Shown in pieces: positions 26,101-41,100 of a stretch of 64,000 nucleotides of DNA. The translations under genes were made by a program, and so were the position numbers. The notes under the pieces were generated by a model that was not told the DNA's origin, searched no databases, and worked only from the letters and a program-made list of their open reading frames with translations. The stretch's first letter is position 1. Each line of letters opens with the position of its first letter. The stretch comes from Vanilla planifolia (Eukaryota; Streptophyta; Magnoliopsida; Asparagales; Orchidaceae): positions 31,882,412 through 31,946,411 of the forward strand of contig CM043865.1 in assembly GCA_023846275.1 (NCBI GenBank), given 5' to 3'.

Positions 26101-29100
26101 TGGTCATAGTTGTTGAGATGGAGATTTCTTCGTGTTGAGCTTGCGGAGATGGTTACAATCAATTCTTGTTGGGTTGACATTGAATTGCATGTGTTGAGCC
26201 TAAGTGATCCAGAATGAGGATGCATGAGGTTGGAGCTATCCCCTCAAGTTTTAGTCTATGATAATTGATTGCTTCACGGGCTTCATAAGTTTGGAGTTTT
26301 GATGTAGATGTTGTTTTCGGGTTTCTTTCTTTCTTGATTTTCTTCGATGAGCTCCTTATTTGTATAAATGTTTAATTAACCTGTTTTTCTTTCTTATTTG
26401 AGGATCCAAACAAGTTAGATTAAATAGAGAATCACCTTTAGTATGTTATGTAATTGGGACTTCTCATTTATAATAATAACATGTAAAATTTATAAGATTA
26501 TACTGAGATTGAGAATATTATTTTATTACAAAATATTGACTTGTGAAGTCTATATATACAAATAAAATGAGCGATATAGAGATGAGAATTTATGATGGAT
26601 GAATCGTTATTATCTAAGGATAGTGTTAGGAACAAGTGTGTTTTGGATAAAAGGTTGTGTATCATTGGTCAATATTAAGTTTAGAAGGTTTAGATGATTT
26701 TGTCACTTTAATGGCGGTTGCTTAATAACTTTATTAGAAAATGTGAGTTGATTTGAAGCTTTCTTCTATGGATAGAAAATTTGATATATTCAAAAACATG
26801 TAACAACAGACTATTAGAATGAGTTTAGTGTAGTTGAATATAAATGAAGTGTTGTCAATGGATAGAGCTTTATGACAACTTGATGTTTCTTATTCTCTTT
26901 AGTGGTGATTAATCATTCTTAATTTAGAACACTGTCCTTGTAATAGTCTTAATCCAGGTTCAACTTTCCTAACTTGTGCCCTTGTTTATTATTATTTTTT
27001 TTTCTGTAGAAAAATATTTGCAGATCCTATTACTTATTGTTCTTTGGTCAGAAATGTAAGTGTTTGTACTTGAGGAACAATGCATTCTGAAGTTTAAGAA
27101 TTCTGACTACCATATTCTTAGCTATGGTTTGATAACTTTTCCAGGTCTCTTCAATTCTAATTAATTTGTTCACAAATTATCCATACAGTTTCTATCTTGT
27201 TTGCTTGTTAACTTGCATAATTTTTTTTATTACTGCTCCTCTTGAACATTATTACTTTTCCATTTTGTGATTACTATTTCAGGAAAACATTCGGTTATCT
27301 GCTGGAAAGCAAACACATCCCTTTTTTTCCATTTGTAGAGCTACAAAGAAGCCATCAGGGACTAAAGAAATAGAAAAACAGGAGAACTTCAGTTGGCTTG
27401 CTCTTGATGGGGACTACTCTGTCTCTCTTCCTCCAGTTCATGTATCTGAATTTGTAAAGGTTATATGACAGTTTATGCATATAATGAGTGAGATTTAATG
27501 TTTTTCTGTGATTGCAATACTTTGTTCTTATTTTCAACTTGCAATACTAATAATTGCTAATTTTTTTGAGTAGTTACTCTTCTAATGGTGCTGTAGGATG
27601 GTGTTGGTGTGCCAGATTGGAAGAACTGGAAATTCGTGGAGAGAAGCCCTACAGGATTGGGTGGATACTGTTATGTGGATCTTTCATCTGTTTTTGAGGG
27701 TTCTATTAAGTCCTTAAGTTTTGAAGCTGCTTGTGCAAAGGAGAAAGAATTGGATCACTTCTTTGTTGATGATAAAATGTATTCTGAAGACAAATCCAAA
27801 CCCTTTTATGAACCAGCTTCAACAGGGCAGCTACATTCCCACTCCAAAATGGTAGTCTACTTTAGCTAGATTAATGTTCTTGTGGCGTAATAAGTTCATT
27901 TTTTGTGGAATAGAATTGTGTACCTTATATTTGGATCTTTGCTGAGTTCTTGCACATTTATTGTTTACAGGACCATTTTGGATGCAATATTTGCTCACTA
28001 TTGGCTCATGTTAGCAGTGTGAATGACCAAGATCAGTATGGACCACACAAAGGAAGGTTGGGAATCTGTATTATATTATAGGAAATTTCTAAATTTGGCA
28101 TAAAATTTATGGTTTATATTAATATAAGTTTAAGATTTCATCAAATATATGCTAGCAAAGAGATCGCTTGAGAGCTGTTGGATCCTCTCATTGAACCTAA
28201 AGTTCTTCATCCATTGTTGAAATTAATCAAAAGCTAATAAAGGCCTTGCAAAATGTGTCAAGTCATCAATGGCTTATGCCGTGTGCCATGCAAATTATAA
28301 TGCATAATCAAATACCTACCTTAAGTTCAATGATACTTTCCTCTGATTTGAAAGTCAATCCCTCTATTTTTCAACATATTTTCAATAATAATACTTTGTA
28401 GATATAGGTTTTCAATCCATTTAGCTACCCAACATTGTTACCTAATTAATAGTTGTAGAAATGCAAAATTCATTATAGTAAATATTAATCTTTGTTGGAA
28501 ACCACTTTGTTTTTTTTAAAGAAAAGGTTGTTAATTGGGATTGTGATGTTTCCTTAAATGTTTCCAAACACATTGGAGACATACCAAAGTTTGCTTTATT
28601 TTTTATTTCAAATTTAATTTAAAAACATACCCGTGTATTTGGGCTTCATCCCATGCTCTTCATTTCACAGCATCCTCTAATATTATGATGTCTATATTCA
28701 ATAAACCATTCTTTTCAGCCATCTGCGATCTTGAAAATGTATGAGCAATTCTATGTCAACATAAAAAAGATTGAAATTGTGTGCTAATAAACTCTTCAAC
28801 ATTGTTAGATTGCAATAATATAGTCTTGAATGGTAAAATATTTTTTTATCGAAACTTCAAAATCAAGATAAACTGCTTATAAATTTGGTTTTTGAACTAA
28901 TGTATATATCCATGTATATTGTGTTCAATCATCAACAATTGACACATAAAATTTGTCTAGCTTCAACAGATGCTTGTTAAGTATCAATATGTAAAAGGTA
29001 TAAAGACATGGATGATGTGTGTTAAGGTAAACTAAAGGGTAGTTGATGTGCTTTGCCTTGCTGACATATATGATAGAGAGAAGAAGTTGTTGATTTTTGT

Positions 29101-32100
29101 AATGGATTGAAAGAAGGAACTACTTCAAATGTCACCTTAGAAGGGTAATCGAGCCAATAATGCCAGGTAGCAATAGTTGTTCTTAACCCAAACAAACGTA
29201 TTGGAAAAGCTGAGCTATTTGTAAGGTGATAATGACCTTTTATGTGTCCAGATAGGAGAACCTTACCAGTTTTCTTGTCCTTTATAGTAAAACCATTAGT
29301 GTCCAATAAAAATGAACAGTTATGTTTAGCTGAAAATTCTTGTATAGACTTTTTTTTTTTTTTTTTTTTTAAATATCAGGGACACATAAGGCACCAGTAG
29401 TGGAATGAAACCATTTGAAAAACCAATATGAGTGATAGGTGTAGAAGTGCCTTTACCTACCTTAGTTGATGTTGTAACTTGGTATGGCCAAGTGTTAGTA
29501 AGATTGATAGGCAATGGGGCCATGTGGTTTGTTGATCTGGAGTCAAGGCATTACTCAGAATGTGGAATGTCACTTAGATGAATTGAAGAGAGTTCATTAG
29601 GAAGAGCACTAGCAAAATAAGCAAAATTGTTAAATTCTGTGAACATGCAAGCAATGTATTCTTTGTTGCAAATCTGACATATGATGTGATGAGTGATTAA
29701 GGGAGGAGCGGACAGCAATGGTGTGTTGTTAGAGGAATTCAGATGGCTCACTGTAACAAATGAAGGTATTGTTGGGTAGGGATTATTGGGTGGGCATTTG
29801 AAATTGGAGTAGAATGACTAGCCTCTTCCATGACCATGGCCAATCACTTCCTCTTCTGGAAGAGATGAGTGTTGTAGTGGATGCCTTAGGAGGGGATCGG
29901 ATACCCAATAGTTGCAGCGAGGGCTTTAGTATATTGGTTTGATACGGATTACATGTCTTTCATGAGAAGTTCTTGAACTAAGAGATCATGAGTTTTATCA
30001 ATCATGATAGTTGTCCGAACGTGACTAGAGGTAATGAATTCTTTATAGTCATGGTCAAGGCTGTCTATTATAAACGGATTGAAAACCTATATCTACAAAG
30101 TATTATTATGGAAAATCTTTATAGGGCTCTTCACATCAGTCAAAGAATCAGTAAGATGTTTAAGTTTCACTAAATAATTATTCATAGATAGATTTGATGT
30201 TTTATTCAGTGAACACAGTTGATATTTAAGGGCTTGGATGTGGACTTTAGATAGTGATGATGATGTGTTCTAAAATTTTCCAAGCTTTAGTGGCTGTGGT
30301 GCATGAGAGGATAAGTGGTTGTATGTTGGTAAAGATTGTTGCTTTATCCCAGCTTAAAACGAGTTTGATGGTTTTAAGTTGCTATGAGTATAGAGGATTG
30401 AGGTGACTCGAGGAAAGAAAATGAGTGAGAGGCGAGGTGTTAGAGGAGATAGCATGCAAAATATTATGGATCAACAAAAATCTTTAAACTGAGAGTGCCA
30501 CCATAAGTGATTATTTTGGTCTGTAGGAGCATGAAAATGGTGAGAATTAGTTAAATGTGCTGAGAAGAGGAAGAATTATGAGATGGGAAAGAGGAATAAG
30601 AACTAGGAGATAGCAATGATACATCCACAATAGACATTTGATACCATGTAGAAGTTTGCTATCGGCTGATCCATTATTGCTTGCTAGCACCCATTGCTGA
30701 TCTACTACCTACAAAAGACAAAAGAAGCAAGGGACATAGAAGAAACCAAAAGCAAGATGAGAAGGAAGATGAAAAGGTGAACAGAGGAATTAACATATAA
30801 GTTATTATATATAGGACCCCGAGAGAAACCTCAGCCACAAGATGGCGCTATATAAGTCATCAGAACCGGCTAATGTGGAAACAAGATAGAAGAAGGATTA
30901 GCTGCATGGTGGCATAAGCAAACAATCTGAATGGCAAAGGTTATATAAGCGATGGACTAAATATATGGACGATGAAAATTATTGTCCAGTGGTGTCCACT
31001 CTTTCCTACATCTCCCACATGAAAGGATCTAATGTTTTTTTCCATGAGTTGCACAAATTTTTCTAAAACATACTTTAAGGGCTTGAAATATTTTTATTCT
31101 CATTCTGATAAGCCTATGGTTGATAAGTATGTTTTCAAGTGAACAGTCCTATGTTTTTTGGTTAAAGTGTGCTTTCTTTTGTCAATTATTCTTTGTGCAT
31201 GTTGCTAAACTTGTTTAGTTTGGCCTAGATTGCTATCTTCATTTACAATCAACAATTGTGAATAAATGGTTGATGGCTTATCGCACTATTTCCTTCATTG
31301 TTTTGCTCTTTTAACACTAGACTGGCCTCGTACTGTCAGCGTAGCCTTTGTTGCCCTGATTGCAGTTTATGGACGGACAAATATCGGCCCGAAATATCTA
31401 TGGAGGTCAGCTTAGTTTCTGTTATGATGAAAATTTCATCATTACATTCTTGATGCTAATTCCACTTTGTTTCAAATATTCAAGTTTGTTTTCTTTGGTT
31501 ATTGGTGTTGTTACTCCAGGTTTGTGGAAATACAGAGTCTGTGAAGCTCCTTAGTGATTGGTTAAAATCTTGGCAAGAAAGAGGGGCACTGAACAGTAAA
31601 AACAACTCTATAATAGAATATAGTGATGGCAGCTCTTATGATGGTGGATCCGACATTGATGAACTAGTTGTTGAGGACACCCTAAAGAATGTGCTTTTGA
31701 TAACAGGGCCAGTTGGAGTATGTAATTCTTTTTGGTTATTATTTGTGCAGGAACAATGCGAAAATATTTGAATGATTATTTAATAGATTGTCAATACTAG
31801 TTGCTTACAGTTGTACTATCTTCTTAGAGTGGGAAATCTGCTGCCATATATGCCTGTGCAAAAGAGCAGGGTTTTAAAGTTATTGAGGTATTCTAGAATT
31901 CTTTTATCCCCTTAATGTTTGGCATTTTTTTATGTAGCATTATTTTTAGAATGAATTAATAGACAATGCATGTAATCTACGCTTGTATTTTTGTTAGTAT
32001 TTGAGAATATGGTGTAATTCGCAGAAGAAAATAGGACTGGATAAAAAAAATATATTGCAGCATGTGCAAATGGTGAAGGAGGCATATGGCAATGAATAGA

Positions 32101-35100
32101 GAATATATTGAATGAAATATTAGTCTTAAGAAGCATTCTTTAATGGAAAATTTGTAACCTACTTGTAATGCAATCTTGTTTGTATTCATATTTCTCAAAG
32201 CAATTAGAGGTTTAGTGGATAGATTGTGTTTTGCTTACCAAAGAGGGAGAGGATAGAACTACAACTATGGATAAGGTAGTGAATCAATTTAAGCATTTGG
32301 GCTTGTTTAATGGAAGTTGGATGATTTTGAATTGGTTGGTTTGAGGGTGAATGGTAGAAGCGTTGTAGAAGGATTTCAGTTAAATAGTAATTTGTTTGTC
32401 TGAATGTTATTTTTGTCTAATCTTATAAGAAGCTCCCTTTGTTTTTCAAAATAACCGCTTTGTGCCATTTTCTAACAAAATGAAAAAGGGTTGCCATGTT
32501 TATATCATTATTATTCATCAATTTTCTTTAAGGGCCTTTCCAATATGGCATATTGTTTCTTTAATTCTCCTCCCATTTTCAATCTTTGCCTTCCCCCATG
32601 GTTAATGTGACCTAATTCATGCTTCCCCGCTACCCTTCTCTCGAAATAGATGCTTCTTCAATAACATCCTTTCAATGTAATATCAACAACAAAGATATGT
32701 GATAGCGTTTGAGCTACTTTCTCTATTGTGAGCATTTGAAGGTTCATAAGTATTAGGTATTGTTTGTGATTGTCATTGGTCTCTCATTATTCTTATTTTA
32801 CTTATTTTGTTTCCATATTGTATTCTATTACTACTTGACATGGAACTGGTGAATAGTTTGAGAACTTTTTGGTTCACTATAAAGGAAGGGTATAATAATA
32901 ACATAGGTTTTGATATATATACATAGGTACATGCATGTTTCATTTAGAATTGAGAACTTTGATATTGCCAATGAAGCAAATCCTAATGTATATTGCAAAA
33001 CAACATTGAGTTCCAACTTGCTAAAATTGGCAAAAAAATAGGATATACCATTAGGCTACATGGGCCTTCTTTGGTCCAGGGCCCCTTTGAGGAAATGTAT
33101 TTAAGGGTGACATTAAGGACTTCTTGTATCCCATATCTTATTAGTAACCTCTCAAACCCTTTGGCAATTTATCGCTTTTGCAATTTATCATAAATTTAAA
33201 TTGATGATACTTAACAGTTAATTGTGATGAGTTATGCTGTTTAGTGGAGAATATGGCTGACTTGATCTAACCGACTAAAATATCTGGTAGGTCTGTGACT
33301 ATTTATGTGCTATAATAGTCAAAATAGTGAGAAACCAGGAGATCCATTTAAGAAGCAGATCTTAATCCCATTCATTGATATTCAAAAAAATAATGCTTGG
33401 AACACTCGTGCAAACAACAGTATGAATCTGAAGCTTCCTATAATCAGTAATTTGAATGCATATCACTCTCTTTGAGATTGTGTTCACTTTCTTGTTTGGC
33501 TTGTACAACATTTGCCAGGGCCTAAACTCAGAAAGCCAAAGTTTTTAATACCTAAAATCACACTAACTTCCATTCTCCTTTATTTTTTGTTTAGGTTTCC
33601 TTTTTTTTTTAAATTGTTATACAGGTAAATGCGTCTTGCTTAAGAAATGGTGCATATATGAGGCAAACATTTGGTGAAGGAGTAGATTCACTTGGACTCA
33701 CAAACTGGTTGGTCTTTTGCTTTCTAGTTTCTAAATTGAATTTTTTTACTTTGAAGCTTTTGTTTTGTTTAGTAGAAATATTCTTCTATAGGTTTTAACT
33801 TTTATTCTATTAATCATGTCATTTTAGAACGATAATCTAGAATGCTAATGGATATTCTAGTTTTCCCCTTTTATATGATTATCTATAATGTAGCATAGAT
33901 TCTTCCCACTGTTTGATTTGAGAAATCTGCCTTTTGAATTCTGAATATCTGTTGAAAACATTAGAGTTCTGTGCTCTGAAATTGACCTTTTTGCTCTGAA
34001 ATTGTACTCTCTTTTTTCAAGCTTTGCTTTACATACATGATTCTTTCGAGTAAATTATACTCCCATTCTAATAGTAGGCAGCACAAGTGGGTGTAGGATT
34101 TGTTGTGGTGATTTTTGTTGTTGTTTTCTAACATTTTCCAAGTTTGATTATTTTAGGAAACTATATTCCACTTCAATATCAATGAAAATATGCTTAGTAA
34201 CCATTTTTTATGCCTATTTGCAATGTTGTCTGATTCTGGCCACTACTTTAAAGAGTGAATATTTCTACTTCATACGATTTGAAACTTCATTATATATACC
34301 TCAGATTGTAGCCCAGGAATTTGACAGCTTTTCTAAAACGAGGCTTCACTTTCTATGTGTAATCATAATCCTCTAGGACCCATACAACGAGCTATATGCT
34401 AGATCACTTTTTGACCTTTTATTATTTATTTATTTATTTTGAAGTGATGTTTGAACTAATAACAATTCACTTGATGGTACCTGGGTTGTCCAGCATGGTT
34501 TGTTGAATGGTAATTGATTGCAATTACCAGAAGTTTGCATAGAAGTATTATTCTTTGGTTTGATAGGATGATCAAGATATTTCTTGAATGCCAAAATTTT
34601 GATTTGCTCGGAACAGTCTGTTACATTTTGTTCGAGCAGATACCCAAGCTAATAATGGACTTAAATTTGGGATTTCTACTATTCCTGTTTCTCACATTCC
34701 ATGTTCAAGAAACATCTTCATAAAATTGAGAAACCTTGTAAATAAGAACATTTTGTATGTTGTCTCACTATACCTTGTGGTTTTGTGATGGTTTGGATTT
34801 CTTCTTTTTTTTTTTTTTTTTCAGGTTAGCTGAAGATGAAACTCTTAAAACGTTAAAGCATGCACGGGTGCTGCAGCCAGGCACACTTATTGATCCTGAA
34901 GATGGATGTGAGGCTCATTCAAATGAAATGTCGCCTAGAACGTCCAATGGGGAGCATACCTCAGAGAAACGTTCATATGGTCACATTGCAAATAAAACAC
35001 TTTTCCTATTTGAGGAGGTGGATGTTGTTTTCGATGAAGATCATGGCTTTATTTCTGCAATACTTAAGCTTGCAGAAACTACAAAAAGGCCGATCATACT

Positions 35101-38100
35101 AACGAGCAACAGTGAGGATCGGTCAAACTTCTACAGGATTTATACTGCTTTTTTGATTCACCAGTATTTCCCAAGTTAAGATTGTTCTTTTTGTTCCCTA
35201 GATAAGCATCCAGGCTTGCCGCAGTTGTTGGATCGATTGATTTTAGACTTCAAAGCCCCGTCATACACCGAACTACTTTCTCACTTATCCATGGTAATCA
35301 ATATTGGATACTGCAAGCATGAACACCATATTTGGCGTCCTTAGCTGTTTTTCTTTATGTTTTCATAGGTTTGTGGATTTGAGAAGGTTCATATCTCCCG
35401 CAATCTTCTTGAGCGCATTATTAAGGCTTGTTTGGGCGACATTCGTAGAATACTTATACTTCTGCAGTTTTGGTGCCAAGGAATGGGAGAAATGGCGGGT
35501 TAGTTTTTGTTCTCAGTTTACTTTCTTAATACATCTGTATAGAAGCTCAGCATGTAATATGCATTTTCAACCGCCTTGCTACTATACTAAACTTGTTTTT
35601 CATTTTTCATGTTATAGTTTTCTTTCTTCTGAAAGCGTCATGTGGGTTTCTCTGATTCTTTTTTTGATGTCAATCCAATGATTGAAGTTTTGTGAGATTT
35701 TGATTGTCTGCCACAGGGATATTGATGGTTTCTTAAATTGTGTTTTGTGTTGGTAATACAACAGAATATGCAACTAAACACCTGCAACTTGATCAAGATT
35801 TCAGCATTTGGTTCCTGATTTTCAGTTTCCTTTTGTTTCCTTTCCACTTCTATTCAAACAGAATAAAATGTCAATGCCTATGGTTCCATAGTTCCTATTG
35901 ATAAAGCACTGCAGATGCACTGGAAGAGATGAAACTAGGAATAATTTATCAGGTTTGCTGTCAAATTGCCTCAGTTCCATTCAACAAATATATATAGGAG
36001 GCAAATACAATCAAATGGCTGGAGAGATCACTATGATACTTAGTGGCTGAGACCTTACCTAGGGAAGCAATTAACTAAAGAACCCTGTGGGCCTCTAGTC
36101 TGCTGCTGAGAGGAATTTGTGCCCTTATTTTTTAATACACCACCACAAATGAGGCACTGATGAGGTGGTGATAAGCTTGAAGATCAATTGATGTAGCACA
36201 CGTAGATCCAGAAAAGCTCATGATTTTGATCCAAGTTCATCATAGGCCATGGACTAAATCACCAGCAATGGCCTAAAAAAGAGCATGAAAATGAACTTTA
36301 TTTATTTATTTATTTGTTTTTGCTCTAAGTGCTACGCACCTCTTGCTTTGAATTTTTCTTGTTTTTTATTATTTTTATTTTTATTAGTTAGGTTTTGTGT
36401 TTAAGATTATTTTAGTCAATTCATTGCATTTGGTTTGATTGGTTATTTAATTTCTTTTTAGGATGAATAAAAGATGGTTTGTTTTGGATTTTTTCAAATT
36501 TTAGAATTTCTTTAGGTTAAAGTTGTTGCACGTATGCACAAAAAGCCTTTCTTGAGAAGACTTAAGTTGATTTTTTTTATTTAGATTTTTGTCCTTCATT
36601 GGTTGCCATTGACCCTTCATTTGCAATGCCTCCACCCCATCTCGTGCCTTTTGCTACTGTTTTCTTGTTGTCACTCGTGCCCTTAGTGTAGTCTCCCTTT
36701 TTCAGTCCCCCATCAAAGCCCATTATCTCTAGTGCTCTCTATGCGACCTTTCACTTTGAGCCCTTGTTTGAGCCCATTATCGTTAGCACCTCTCCACACA
36801 GCATCTTGCTCTAAGCCCCATCATTGATTTCCTATTTGGGTGGCTCACTTTCTTTTTGGTTATTGATTGTCTTCTACTTACAACGCCTCCACCCAAGTGT
36901 TATCATTGTTGCCTCTTGGACTGAGTTGTCCTTGTATGAATTGTGGGCATAGATAAACTGTTGGGCACCTTAACCCAAGCCAATGTGTCTCATTTTGCAC
37001 TAAGATAAGTCCACATTGTTACCCATAATTGAAAGCAAGTTGTAGATGCATCCTAGGTGAGTATTTTTTGTGAGAATGTATTGAACCTTGAAGATGCAAT
37101 ATTTTATCTATCAAATCTTTACTATTGATTTAGATCGTAATCACGTGACGTTCATTAATCGCTCAGGAGCAGCACCTTGAGCCTAGACTCTCGAGACTAT
37201 ACTCTCAAGAGTAGCCCTCGAAACCAGTCTCTTGAGGTCAAACTCTAAAAAACACTCAATGATCATAAATTGCTCTCTTAAGGTGTCATATGTGGTTAGG
37301 GAATTATGCTAAGATATCCTTGATGTTGGGTCATGTATATGATTTCAATTATCTCACCATTTGGAAAGCATTATCGAAGTCAAGTTGTTGAGCAACCAAG
37401 TTATGTGTCAATGCTATAGTGAGTATAACATGAATCTTGATGCACTTCACAATTGGATTGAAGGTTTCATCATAGTCCAAGCCCTTTTGTTGATCAAAGC
37501 AATGGGCACCCAAGTGGGCCTTGTGTTGCTCAATAGTTTCATCAGGATTATATTTTAATTTGAATAGCCATTTGCAATCGATGTTCATGTTTTTAAGATA
37601 TGAGACAAGTGTCCATGTTGAGTTGGAGATGAGAACATTGACTATAGTGACCATGGTAGCATGCCACGCAATAGATTCGGCAGCTTGGTTGTAGCATATG
37701 TTGGAGTGGCTTGGGAGAGTTGTAGTGGAAAAACAGTGACAAGGAAGATATTAAGTTGATTAATAGACTTTGCGTTTGAGGGAGCCAGTATAGCAGTGAT
37801 TTGTGATAGGAGTGTTGATAGTGGCCTGTGGTGGGAGCTACGTAGATTTGGGTTGTGCAAAACGGGATTGGTTTAGTGGTGAAGGGAACTGGGAGCAGTG
37901 GACTGCACGGAGATGTGAACTGCACACTCCTGTGAGCAGGTGGATGAAGATTGGCAGGTTGTGTGGGAGGAGTGGACAGAGGAAGGTTATGTTATGTTTG
38001 GATACAAAGACTAGGGTTGGAGAAGTTGATGGTGGTGTAATAGTTTGTGGTTGAATGTTTTGGAAAATGCAATGAGTATTAATCAAATACAATATCATGA

Positions 38101-41100
38101 TACATACTTCTTGCCATGATGGATAGCTAAACATAATTGTGGTGGTTACTGCTATAACCAAGGAAAATACATGGAGACAACTGGTTATCAAGCTTGGAGT
38201 TATTATAAGGCTTTATTAAAGGCTATCATAAGCAACCAAATGTTTTGAGGAAGGTCTAATTGGGTATGCATTTGTAGACAGTTTATTAGGTGAAACAATA
38301 TGCAATAGTGGAGTGGACTAGCAATTTATTAGGAAATTGGTAGTCTAAAAAGTTTGGATGCAATATTCTGGTGGAAGTGAAGCATAAAATGTATAAAGAT
38401 TATGTGAGTGAAGTTATGTCTCTACATAAATTTGGAACATGCATCTATAAAAGCAATGTAGCATTTATATCTGTTGGTTGATGATGTTGTGCAAGACTTT
38501 AAACATTGTAAAGATGTGTTGTAGTGTCTCCTTATATACAAAATTACAAATAGGTATACCAAGTTGATGACTTCGACCAAATTGGCACGTAGGGTAGACA
38601 TGAATAGTGTGATCGTTAATGGGAGGTAGGTTTTGTTTTAGGAGAATAAGATTTAACGTCTAATGAGGAAATTTAAAAATCACTTGTGATGATGGCATAG
38701 GTTTTTAGATATGGTGAGCATCGATGAACAAGTGGGGAAAGGAACTGGTGGTGGCAAGGATTAAAAGTAGTCGTCCTAATGGTAGTGAGGAGAGAGCGAA
38801 GGGGATATTGGCAATGACAAGGAGGAGAGCGGGTGGGGATCTGGTGGTGGTGTGGAGGACAGTGAGAGGTTGTTCGGCTGCAAGGAAAGAGAACCAAGAT
38901 ATCGTGAATGGTATGAAGGAGAGAGGTAGGGCCAATAGCACTAAGGAACAGAGGTTGGCTTTGGTGGTTTCAAGGAGAGGATTCTAGTTGCAATGTGGAG
39001 GAAAGAGGATTCTTAGAGTGGCATGGAGGAGAGAAAGGGATATCGTCAGTGGTGAGGAGAGAAGGTGGTTTCTTTGTAGAGAGAAAAATCTCAATTATAA
39101 TATGAATAAAAGAGAGAGAATCCAAATAAAAAGACAAGCTTATGTCTTAGAGGATTTTCTTTGTATAAGTATACAAGAGAGCTAACTTTGATAAATTTTT
39201 GAAAATTGACTAAATCCAAAACCAATCTTTTTTTATCCATATAAGAGATTAAATAAGTTCTAATTACAACCTTTAATGAAATAAAATAATTAAAATAATT
39301 TTTTAATTTAAAACTAATTAGATAAATATGAAAAATAAAAAAAATGGGATAAATCAAAAAAGAGAGGCACCTTATGCCTAAAGTAAAATAAAAATATTAT
39401 AGTTTTTATTAATGACATGTTATGACCCATTTACTTAATAAAAAAATAATTCAGATTTAAGATTTTGTGCATCTTAAGCTTTTTTGGACTTTATTGTGTT
39501 TCATCAACTCCATGTCATTAGGAAGGCCTCTATCTTGTAAAGTCAAAATCCAAGTAATTTTGCAAAAAGTCTACTGTTACCTTCTCCATGTCCTTCATGG
39601 TCAATCAAATATCTGTTAATGATGGTTGATCTAATCATTGAATTATAAACATATGAAAAATATTGAAACTAAAAGATTCATTAGTTTAGTTATCATTAAT
39701 TCAAAGAACTTGATACCAAAAGGCAAAGAAATTTGGTTATCATTTTATCCACTTTTAAAAAAGTTAGACTATGATTTCTTTTTATACAAATTACTTATAG
39801 ATGATAATAATTTTTTTACATTCAAGACATTATTAATAAACATATTGGATGACAATTCTAAACTATAAGCATTAGTATTTAAGTTTTTAATAATTTTAAG
39901 AGGACCACATACTCTTGGATATAATTCTTGTATTTGGTAATGACAATTCTATCAAGGTAAATATGAACTAATACATAGTTTTTCTTATTAAATTTTGTTA
40001 ATCTTATATTAATAGCCTTAACATATTTAAAATTATTAGTTTTAATTGTTGCTTTATTTTTTTTATGGAAGTTATGAAAATCTTTTGCAAATAACAATGT
40101 AAAATGAGAGAACAAGTGAATAGAATATCACTAAATCAATGGATCTCTTAAAGATTTTGTTCATGAACTATTTCAAAAGATAACAATTTTGTAATTTCAA
40201 AAGTTGTATTATTATAAGCAAATTCAATTTTGGGTAGGTGAAGTCACAATTCCTAATATTATTTTTAACTAAAATAAATTCTTAATTATCTTGTTAATTA
40301 TTTTAGGTTTTTCATCAGTTTAAGGATACAATGTAGAAAAAACTTTTAGTTAGTGTAAAAAAACTGTCATATAGTTTTCCAAAAATACAAAATAAACTTT
40401 TCTTATTTGAAATTATAATGTTGGATGACCCATGTAGCTTGATAATTTACTTGAAAAAATAATTTGATTAGATGAGATGCATTTCTAAGTTTTTCAACAT
40501 TGAATAAAATGTGATATCTTTAAAAATTTATTTAATATTATGAAAATATTATCATTATGTCTAATAGCATATGGTACTCCTAAAATAAAACCTATAAAAG
40601 TGTTTCTATGGTTTACTTGAAATTGGCAAAGACACATATTTACTAGATCTTTGCTTATCAGTCTATGTAAGCTTACATACTCAACATTGGAAAACAATTC
40701 ACTTTAAGTCATTCTTTAATGAAGTTTAAGAAAATTTAGTCTATAATAATTAATGGTCTTTTCATGACTTATGTGACTTGTTATTCTTTCAGAATGTAAT
40801 TTTATTATTAGAAAATCTTGTGATGAAGTCTTACGAATACATAGTGTTTTTTTTAGTAGATTCCCATCAGTCATGTGAAAGTCTTGTAGAAGTTTAGATT
40901 TTTCCCTCAATTTGATCATAAATTATATGAAACTTGGGATGTTAAATAATCATATTTTAATTTACTAAAATTTGGATTATTAAATTCTAATAATGTATAA
41001 TTGATGCAATTGTAAATAAGATATTATGGCTTTTGCTAAGTTTTAAGCCTATATTTCAAGACACAAAAGTAATCTTGCAAAAATTTAACCCATGTGGCAT

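Larger units (their letters stand above)
28600..31019 (-). mobile_element. Ty1/copia fossil in intron 5, antisense, lacking its 3' half
   Basis: Reading on the minus strand there is, in order, a 5' LTR (30647-31019), a primer-binding site, gag with a zinc-knuckle trace near 29670, the protease-to-GAG-pre-integrase region (29022-29520, with FGLRTTIATWHYWLDYPS) and integrase traces down to about 28600. No reverse transcriptase, RNase H or 3' LTR was recognised, so the element is incomplete as well as broken many times. It sits wholly inside an intron, opposite to the gene. Its age cannot be dated because only one LTR is present, but decay suggests it is old. Confidence 0.75.
28057..31365 (+). 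other. Intron 5 of the ATAD5/Elg1 gene
   Basis: A 3.3-kb intron that splits an Arg/Ser codon between exon 5 (ending GGAAG) and the 40-base exon 6 (starting TTTATGGACGG). Most of it is the copia fossil. 28057-28600 and 31020-31365 are plain AT-rich intron. Confidence 0.7.

Noticed and set aside
25000-26460. A copia LTR-type element in intron 2
   Set aside because: The texture is suggestive, but there is no TG...CA pair, primer-binding site or protein motif.
37803-38054. Plus-strand frames at 37803-38054 and 38724-39185
   Set aside because: They are antisense shadows of the copia and gypsy fossils; the purine-rich second one is LTR sequence.
38467-38476. ATATC before TGTTGG as target duplication of the nested gypsy, matching ATATC at 44431
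   Set aside because: The LTR alignment places the left edge near 38609, about 140 bases away, so the match is probably chance in AT-rich DNA.
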